A stretch of 12,726 nucleotides of DNA, from assembly GCA_023701075.1 (NCBI GenBank), contig JAMPXQ010000025.1:1-12726 (forward strand). Reading direction: 5' to 3'. Below, piece after piece: positions 8,323-12,726 of the stretch. The translations under genes and the position numbers were made by a program. The notes below the pieces were generated by a model. It ran no database searches and was not told where the DNA came from. It was given only the letters and a program-made list of their open reading frames with translations. How positions within the stretch are numbered: position 1 is the stretch's first letter; every line of letters starts with the position of its first letter. This stretch comes from Candidatus Woesearchaeota archaeon (GTDB lineage Archaea; Nanobdellota; Nanobdellia; Woesearchaeales; GW2011-AR15).

Positions 8323-8343
8323 CTCTAAACTTCCAGTCTTCTT

Positions 8344-9330
8344 ATGGATCTTCTCACACAAGCCTCAAAGACCTACTCAGAAAATTTCCCGCAAGTAGCG
8401 TGGTTCGAGCGTGCAATCTTCATCTCATGGTTCTGCGCCAAACCTACATGCAAATTCTGCTTTATGTATACGATAAAAGACCAGATAAAACAGCCGAAAT
8501 TCGCCAGGAGAAGGCTTGAATCCATCCTTGCTGAGGCTCTTATCTGCAGGATATGCAACTGGGAGATAGGTTTTGTCAGCGCAGGCATCGCATCATGGAA
8601 TACACAGGACCTAAAGGAAGTCTTGGAAGGCATATATAAAATAACCGGGAAGAAACAGTGGCTGAACCTAGGGACACTTAGGGAGAAGCAGATAGAAGAG
8701 CTACTGCCTTTCATAGAAGGCGTCACAGGGACCGTAGAAACGGTGAATTGGAAGATAAGGCCAGACATTGTCCCTGACAAGCCTATTGAAGAGATCAGCA
8801 AGATGTTTGAGATCGCGGATAGGCATAATATAAAGAAATCGATAACTATAATCATTGGGCTTGGAGAGACTATAGATGATTTCCCAGAACTTGTGAAACT
8901 AATAGATAAATGGAAGATAGATAGGATAAACTTCTATAGGCTTGTGCCTCATGAAGGTGCGATGAAACTGCCTGGGCCTACAACAGAATATTACATCGAA
9001 TGGATTGCAAAGACCAGGATAGAATTTCCAAAGCTTGTGATAATAGCAGGAAGCTGGCCTGACAGGACTGAAGAGATCCCGCTGCTACTAAAAGCAGGAG
9101 CCAATGCAGTGACGAAGCTTCCTGCAATCAAGAACTTCGGGAAGCAGCCTGCAATCAATATTGCTGACGGTGTGAAAGAAGCAGGAAGAGAATTCCTAAG
9201 CGAACTTGTGCATTATCCAAAGGTTGATATAGATGAAGAGCTCAAAAAAATAGATATGGATGAGGCATTCAAGTCAAAGGTCAAGGATAAATACCTGAAG
9301 TACTATAAGAAATTGGGGAAGCATGAATGA
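8344..9330 (+). CDS. BioB-like radical SAM enzyme with CX4CX2C cluster motif
   Basis: 328 residues. C31, C36 and C39 (CAKPTCKFCF) would bind the [4Fe-4S] cluster that cleaves S-adenosylmethionine. The usual spacing is CX3CX2C; here it is CX4CX2C. Further C68 and C71 form a CxxC pair (LICRICNWEIGF) followed by FVSAG. IIIGLGET (169-176) and the C-terminal AGANAVTKLPAIKNFG (251-266), with RIEFPKLVIIAGSW before it, resemble the GLGET and BATS-like regions of biotin synthase, PylB and HydE. I infer a relative of that group, not biotin synthase itself: the cluster motif differs and no bio genes are nearby. An in-frame TAA at 8326-8328 makes 8344 the first ATG. The CYTH gene overlaps its end by 4 bases (ATGA). 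Cytoplasmic; the substrate is unknown. Confidence 0.85.
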   Translation: MDLLTQASKTYSENFPQVAWFERAIFISWFCAKPTCKFCFMYTIKDQIKQPKFARRRLESILAEALICRICNWEIGFVSAGIASWNTQDLKEVLEGIYKITGKKQWLNLGTLREKQIEELLPFIEGVTGTVETVNWKIRPDIVPDKPIEEISKMFEIADRHNIKKSITIIIGLGETIDDFPELVKLIDKWKIDRINFYRLVPHEGAMKLPGPTTEYYIEWIAKTRIEFPKLVIIAGSWPDRTEEIPLLLKAGANAVTKLPAIKNFGKQPAINIADGVKEAGREFLSELVHYPKVDIDEELKKIDMDEAFKSKVKDKYLKYYKKLGKHE

Positions 9331-9905
9331 CGTCTAACTATGAATGCGAAGTCCGCTTTGAGATAAGGAGCATAGAAGAATTCGAGAACAGGCTCAAGGA
9401 ACTTGACGCTTCACTTGGTTTTTATTATGAATTCACTGACACTTATTTTGAACCTCTTGAGAGATGGGACCCAGTGACAAAGAACATAAGGATAAGGCAG
9501 TGGCATCAGCCAGACAAAGGCACTGTGATATATCTAGTCAAGAACCAGATAATGACGATAAACGGAGTGAATTTCAAGAGATCTTTATATCGTGATGGAA
9601 AACTTACCTTATTCAAAGGCACGTATGATGAATGTGTCGAGGTCCTCACAGACATGGGGTTCAAGCAGTGGCTCAAGATAGAGAAAAAGGACTCAAGGAT
9701 ATGGCATATTGACAGATATGGGTTTTCTACAATTGCTGAAAACATCAATGGAAGGTGGTATGGTGAACTGGAATTCAGTGGAGAGGATCCTGATGAAGCA
9801 GCCGAGAAGATCAAAAATGCACTTGAGATACTTGAAATAAAGGAATTCACCTATAAGCCAATATCTAAGATAATCAGCGAAAAGATACAGAAGTCTTTGA
9901 TTTAA
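9327..9905 (+). CDS. CYTH/triphosphate tunnel-like protein
   Basis: 192 residues. The N-terminal E6-C-E8-V-R10 fits the ExExK signature of CYTH proteins (class IV adenylate cyclases, thiamine triphosphatases, tripolyphosphatases), except that the Lys is Arg. Other CYTH-like points are DTYFEP (38-43), IRIRQW (54-59), a basic LKIEKKDSRIW strand (116-126) and an acidic GELEFSGEDPDEA (146-158). In the family, charged residues inside a beta tunnel bind metal and a triphosphate. A phosphatase or nucleotidyl-cyclase-type reaction is possible, but the substrate cannot be read from sequence. It starts at the ATGA overlap with the radical SAM gene, so it is probably translationally coupled. No signal peptide; cytoplasmic. 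Confidence 0.78.
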   Translation: MTSNYECEVRFEIRSIEEFENRLKELDASLGFYYEFTDTYFEPLERWDPVTKNIRIRQWHQPDKGTVIYLVKNQIMTINGVNFKRSLYRDGKLTLFKGTYDECVEVLTDMGFKQWLKIEKKDSRIWHIDRYGFSTIAENINGRWYGELEFSGEDPDEAAEKIKNALEILEIKEFTYKPISKIISEKIQKSLI

Positions 9906-9954
9906 CGATTGATTAACTTTTGCACATATCCTAAAATTCTGCAGTGATATGATG

Positions 9955-9961
9955 TTTTTTT
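9955..9961 (+). terminator. T7 run after the CYTH gene
   Basis: Seven T residues 50 bases past the TAA, in an otherwise AT-rich gap with no gene. Probable U-tract terminator for the radical SAM/CYTH unit. Confidence 0.45.
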
Positions 9962-9987
9962 CATAAATATATAGTATTTTAGCAACT

Positions 9988-9996
9988 CTTAAATAC
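9988..9996 (+). promoter_or_regulatory. TATA box of the polytopic membrane protein gene
   Basis: CTTAAATAC is centred about 36 bases before the ATG at 10028, predicting a short leader of about 10 bases that would contain the GGTGG site. Confidence 0.5.
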
Positions 9997-10018
9997 TCTA
10001 GCCACATAAATCCCTATC

Positions 10019-10024
10019 GGTGGT
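10019..10024 (+). promoter_or_regulatory. Short Shine-Dalgarno of the polytopic membrane protein gene
   Basis: GGTGGT lies 3 bases before the ATG at 10028. GGTG matches the archaeal Shine-Dalgarno, though the spacing is tight. Confidence 0.45.
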
Positions 10025-10027
10025 AAT

Positions 10028-10618
10028 ATGAATCTTTTAGGAAACTTAGTATCAGACACTCCTGACTTAGGAATTGCTATGCTGGGACTTGGCATAATAG
10101 TTGCAATCGTCCTGTTCTTCATGGTAATAGGCTACATATATTCCAGCATCACTCTCATGATAACAGCGAACAAGCTCAAGACGCAGAATTCCTGGCTTGC
10201 ATGGGTCCCGATAGGGAATTACTATCTGAAAGCAAAGATGGCGAAAAAAAACCCATGGCCGACTTTCCTTTATATACTGTTTGTGCCATCGTTTGCGATT
10301 GCAATATATTCGTTCATTGTAACCATGTCAAAGGTCAACAGCGGTGAATTCCCTACAGAGAGTGTGCTCTTCCTTGCTGCAATAGGCGTGATGGTTGTCA
10401 CAGGAATTGTCATATCAATCTTTGACTACATCTATACCTGGAAAATCTGCGAAGCAAGAAAAAGACCAGGATATTGGGCCATCATACCATTAGCGAGCCT
10501 TGTTGTGATACCGCTAAGCTTCATTCCGATACTAGGGCCGCTGCTTTCAAACATAGCCAGCCTTGCAGCTTCAATATGGTCGATGGTCATGTGGGGGATA
10601 TTGGCTTTTGGGAAATGA
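10028..10618 (+). CDS. Polytopic membrane protein, DUF5684-like, with internal duplication
   Basis: 196 residues with hydrophobic spans at about 15-46, 78-100, 111-138 and 150-195, so four to six membrane helices. The stretch ANKLKTQNSWLAWVPIGNYY (47-66) is typical of small membrane proteins annotated as DUF5684 or related, in which K-x-x-x-x-x-W-L-A-x-I/V-P-I is conserved. The second half repeats the idea: FDYIYTWKICEARKRPGYW followed by AIIPL (132-155). No catalytic motif is evident. It has its own promoter and a T-rich end, so it is probably a single-gene unit. Function unknown. Confidence 0.75.
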   Translation: MNLLGNLVSDTPDLGIAMLGLGIIVAIVLFFMVIGYIYSSITLMITANKLKTQNSWLAWVPIGNYYLKAKMAKKNPWPTFLYILFVPSFAIAIYSFIVTMSKVNSGEFPTESVLFLAAIGVMVVTGIVISIFDYIYTWKICEARKRPGYWAIIPLASLVVIPLSFIPILGPLLSNIASLAASIWSMVMWGILAFGK

Positions 10619-10639
10619 TTTTTTAGAATTTTATTTTTT
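10619..10639 (+). terminator. T-rich terminator after the polytopic membrane protein gene
   Basis: T6 directly follows the TGA (10616-10618), with further T runs at 10629-10632 and 10634-10639. A multiple U-tract terminator of archaeal type is likely, with the next promoter directly after it. Confidence 0.45.
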
Positions 10640-10647
10640 ATAATAAA

Positions 10648-10657
10648 CTATTTAAAA
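10648..10657 (+). promoter_or_regulatory. TATA box of the second pilin-helix/ZU5-like gene
   Basis: CTATTTAAAA is centred about 26 bases before the ATG at 10679, and no Shine-Dalgarno lies between. This indicates a leaderless transcript. Confidence 0.6.
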
Positions 10658-10678
10658 TTTACACTTATCTATAACTAA

Positions 10679-12726
10679 ATGAGCAAAACAGGAAGCATAA
10701 GTTATTTCCTAATAATCTCTATTATAATCGTCATATCTATCTTTATCTATTCTATACGGAAAACAAGCGATCAACCATTTCAAAAGACATCAGATTTCAC
10801 ACGCATAGACCAGTTCATTGAATCTTGCTTGAGAGAAACATCAATTAGTTCCATAAGGAAACAGGGATTAGATGGCAGCAGCTCTGCGTTCTATCTCAAG
10901 CACCAGATCAAGCAGGATATACCTTATTGCCTGTCTAATTTCACCCAATTTGAAGATGAGGGTTTCAGAGTCATAATATCACCGGAGCTTGATGTGAACG
11001 TAACAATAACTGACGAATCCATCAGTGTCAAGCTATATCATCCTGTCAATTTTGAAAAGGACTCAAATTATACCTTTTATGAAGCTGCCTTTGAAATGCC
11101 AAGAACATCCGTGATTAAATTAGATCCATCTAAAGAATTATCTCTCATCTCACCTGATGGGTCTTTTATTCTGCAAATCCCTAAGGGCACCTCTGCAAGC
11201 AAAAACGGAGAGAAAATCAATGAAATCGGAATAAAACTCAATGATAAAAATTTCAATGACCTTTCAAATGATCCTATAGCCAGCCAGCTATCCTTTGAAG
11301 GCATTCCACATGGAACAGTCTTTTCAAAACCAATAACAATCCAGATGTTCTATCAAGAGCAAGATATCCCGATCACAGTCAGAGAAGATGAGCTCAATCT
11401 TGGCTTTTTTGACGATAAAGGGATATGGATAGCTGTACCGACAACAATAGATACAAAAAGCAACAAGATCATAGCAGAGATAAAACATTTCACTCCACTT
11501 AGCGTCGTAATGAACTGTGATGATGGGGATAAAAACAGCTTCAAATTTGAGACTCCTAACCTATTACTCCAACGATGCAATCCATGTGAAACGGATGGAA
11601 CATCACCTTTTTGGTTTAGACCTATCACAGATGATGAAAAGAAATATGGTTTTGATATCTTTGCCAGGGAAGACTATGGCAATATACTCATGTCTGAAGA
11701 AATACCCTTCTCTCCATGCGATGAAAATGATGAATGCCTAGTCACTATATGTGAAAATAAGCAAGTAATCGATTCTGAAGGAAACAGCCTGAACCTATGG
11801 GGATATAATAAAATTGAAGATCTGGAAGGGGAGAGAGTATATAAGCTCCAGTTTGAAGGCGGAGGAGATTCATGCATCAAAGCCAGTTCAATCGATGAAC
11901 TTGACAACATAGATGTATTCTTTGAAAAAGAAGATTATGAAGATTGGCCTGATGATGAGTCTTTCTTAACTGAACACGATCTGATAATCTCACCAATAGG
12001 CTGTTCAAATGATGATGAATGCAAAATAACGCCATCAAGGCCATTATGGGAATTTGACGATAAAAAAAACCCAGTTCTATCATTCAGCTATAATATAAAG
12101 AATAAAGACATTGACAATGCTGCGGATGCATGCATACATGGCAGAGCCATTGCTGTCTATAATGGTGTAGGGATAAGCGATTCGTATATTGAATGTGAAA
12201 TAGAAGGAACATATGATTATATCCTATTTTCAGAAGAGGGGAAGTCCTGTTCACAATGCAAAAATCAGGATGGCAAAAAGATATGGGTCCCAGCGGAAGA
12301 CAGTTTCTGCAACAATGAAGATTTCTGCGTAAGCACCATTGAAGGAGCAGCTAAACTCATAATTTCAGGTGATGGAGACAGCATATCCGAAAAGAAGTGC
12401 CAGATTTGCCAGCATGGCAAATGGACAGACACGGAGCTTGCAACTTGCGGTTCCTGTGATTTGAGCGTCATGGGTGACAGTTTTGATTCTAAGGAGATAA
12501 GATGTTTCATGGAGGCAGAGTGCAATGATCCAGCAAAACAGGCAATTCTAGAGAAAGCAATCTCTTTACATGGCATTGATCCAAGCATGTGCGGCATGAA
12601 AAAAGGTGAAGAAAGAATCAAATGCCTGGAAGGAAGCACTTCAACCGGGCAGTTCCTATCAGCCATGACTAAAGATCTAGATGAGAAGAGCATGGAAGAC
12701 CTATTGTTTGTCTTGGCAAGACGAAA
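10679..12726 (+). CDS. Second pilin-helix/ZU5-like surface protein, C-terminus missing
   Basis: An ATG at 10679 opens a frame that stays open to the window end (682 complete codons), so the gene continues beyond it. Residues 1-25 (MSKTGSISYFLIIS...) are a membrane helix like that of the protein at 2243, though the signal is less canonical. Residues about 40-145 hold the paired-Cys domain (C50, C84) with E-S-C-L, Y-L-K-H-Q-I-K and Y-H-P-V-N-F. Residues about 155-279 hold the ZU5-like domain: FEGIPHGTVFSKPITI, WIAVPTTID, KHFTPLSVV. Then FKFETPNLLL parallels FETPLLF in the paralogue. Further on, YKLQFEGGGDSC and IDVFFEKEDY match YKIYLEPEGGDC and IKVEYLSDY there. The tail is acidic with C-x-x-C pairs (CSQC, CQIC, CGSC). 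Probably anchored outside the cell. It may act in the same surface structure as its paralogue. Confidence 0.8.
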   Translation, partial: MSKTGSISYFLIISIIIVISIFIYSIRKTSDQPFQKTSDFTRIDQFIESCLRETSISSIRKQGLDGSSSAFYLKHQIKQDIPYCLSNFTQFEDEGFRVIISPELDVNVTITDESISVKLYHPVNFEKDSNYTFYEAAFEMPRTSVIKLDPSKELSLISPDGSFILQIPKGTSASKNGEKINEIGIKLNDKNFNDLSNDPIASQLSFEGIPHGTVFSKPITIQMFYQEQDIPITVREDELNLGFFDDKGIWIAVPTTIDTKSNKIIAEIKHFTPLSVVMNCDDGDKNSFKFETPNLLLQRCNPCETDGTSPFWFRPITDDEKKYGFDIFAREDYGNILMSEEIPFSPCDENDECLVTICENKQVIDSEGNSLNLWGYNKIEDLEGERVYKLQFEGGGDSCIKASSIDELDNIDVFFEKEDYEDWPDDESFLTEHDLIISPIGCSNDDECKITPSRPLWEFDDKKNPVLSFSYNIKNKDIDNAADACIHGRAIAVYNGVGISDSYIECEIEGTYDYILFSEEGKSCSQCKNQDGKKIWVPAEDSFCNNEDFCVSTIEGAAKLIISGDGDSISEKKCQICQHGKWTDTELATCGSCDLSVMGDSFDSKEIRCFMEAECNDPAKQAILEKAISLHGIDPSMCGMKKGEERIKCLEGSTSTGQFLSAMTKDLDEKSMEDLLFVLARR

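Noticed and set aside
8373..8855. Minus-strand open frame of 160 codons opposite the radical SAM gene
   Set aside because: The plus strand has recognisable radical SAM motifs across the whole span; the antisense product has no recognisable features.
8344..9330. Calling the radical SAM gene biotin synthase
   Set aside because: Cluster spacing is CX4CX2C and no biotin genes are near; only the general BioB/PylB/HydE-like fold is supported.
9906..10027. tRNA or small RNA gene in the gap after the CYTH gene
   Set aside because: I see no cloverleaf or conserved tRNA boxes; the gap is AT-rich and explained by a T-run and a promoter.
12265..12693. Minus-strand open frame of 142 codons near the right edge
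   Set aside because: It is opposite the open-ended ZU5-like paralogue, whose Cys pairs and N-terminal homology support the plus strand.

Overview
The window looks archaeal, most likely from an uncultivated DPANN-type lineage (Woesearchaeota/Pacearchaeota-like). That lineage is an inference; no rRNA or other marker gene is present. The archaeal signs are AT-rich TATA-like boxes about 25-27 bases before start codons of apparently leaderless genes, oligo-T runs after stop codons, GGTG-type Shine-Dalgarno sequences, Ile-ATA and Arg-AGA/AGG rich coding, and two proteins that begin with a pilin-like hydrophobic helix followed by a paired-Cys domain of a kind I associate with DPANN genomes.

Layout. 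Left half (1-7413): three large, Cys-rich, probably exported proteins on the + strand. The first (open at the left edge) carries degenerate Cys repeats, a calcium-loop motif and an M64-like zinc peptidase domain. The second has an N-terminal pilin-like helix, a paired-Cys domain, a ZU5-like beta domain and a long Cys-containing tail. The third follows 2 bases later, has a signal peptide, about 500 residues of very Cys-dense sequence, then an almost Cys-free beta-rich C-terminal module. Middle (7426-8211, minus strand): a small AT-rich gene for a membrane protein with an HELIH zincin motif, convergent with the third gene and divergent from the next. Right half: a BioB-like radical SAM protein with unusual CX4CX2C spacing, overlapping by 4 bases a CYTH-fold protein (8344-9905); a polytopic membrane protein with an internal duplication (10028-10618); and a large gene running off the right edge (10679-12726), a diverged paralogue of the second gene.

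How they may fit together. The four big secreted or anchored proteins (metallopeptidase, two pilin-helix/ZU5-like paralogues, one Cys-dense fusion) look like a cell-surface gene cluster, plausibly for attachment to or processing of external protein. Nothing here proves a shared function. The radical SAM/CYTH pair looks like a separate, translationally coupled two-gene cytoplasmic unit of unknown chemistry. I found no tRNA, rRNA, CRISPR array, insertion sequence or integrase. No gap between genes exceeds about 135 bases, so every intergenic stretch is covered by the regulatory entries.
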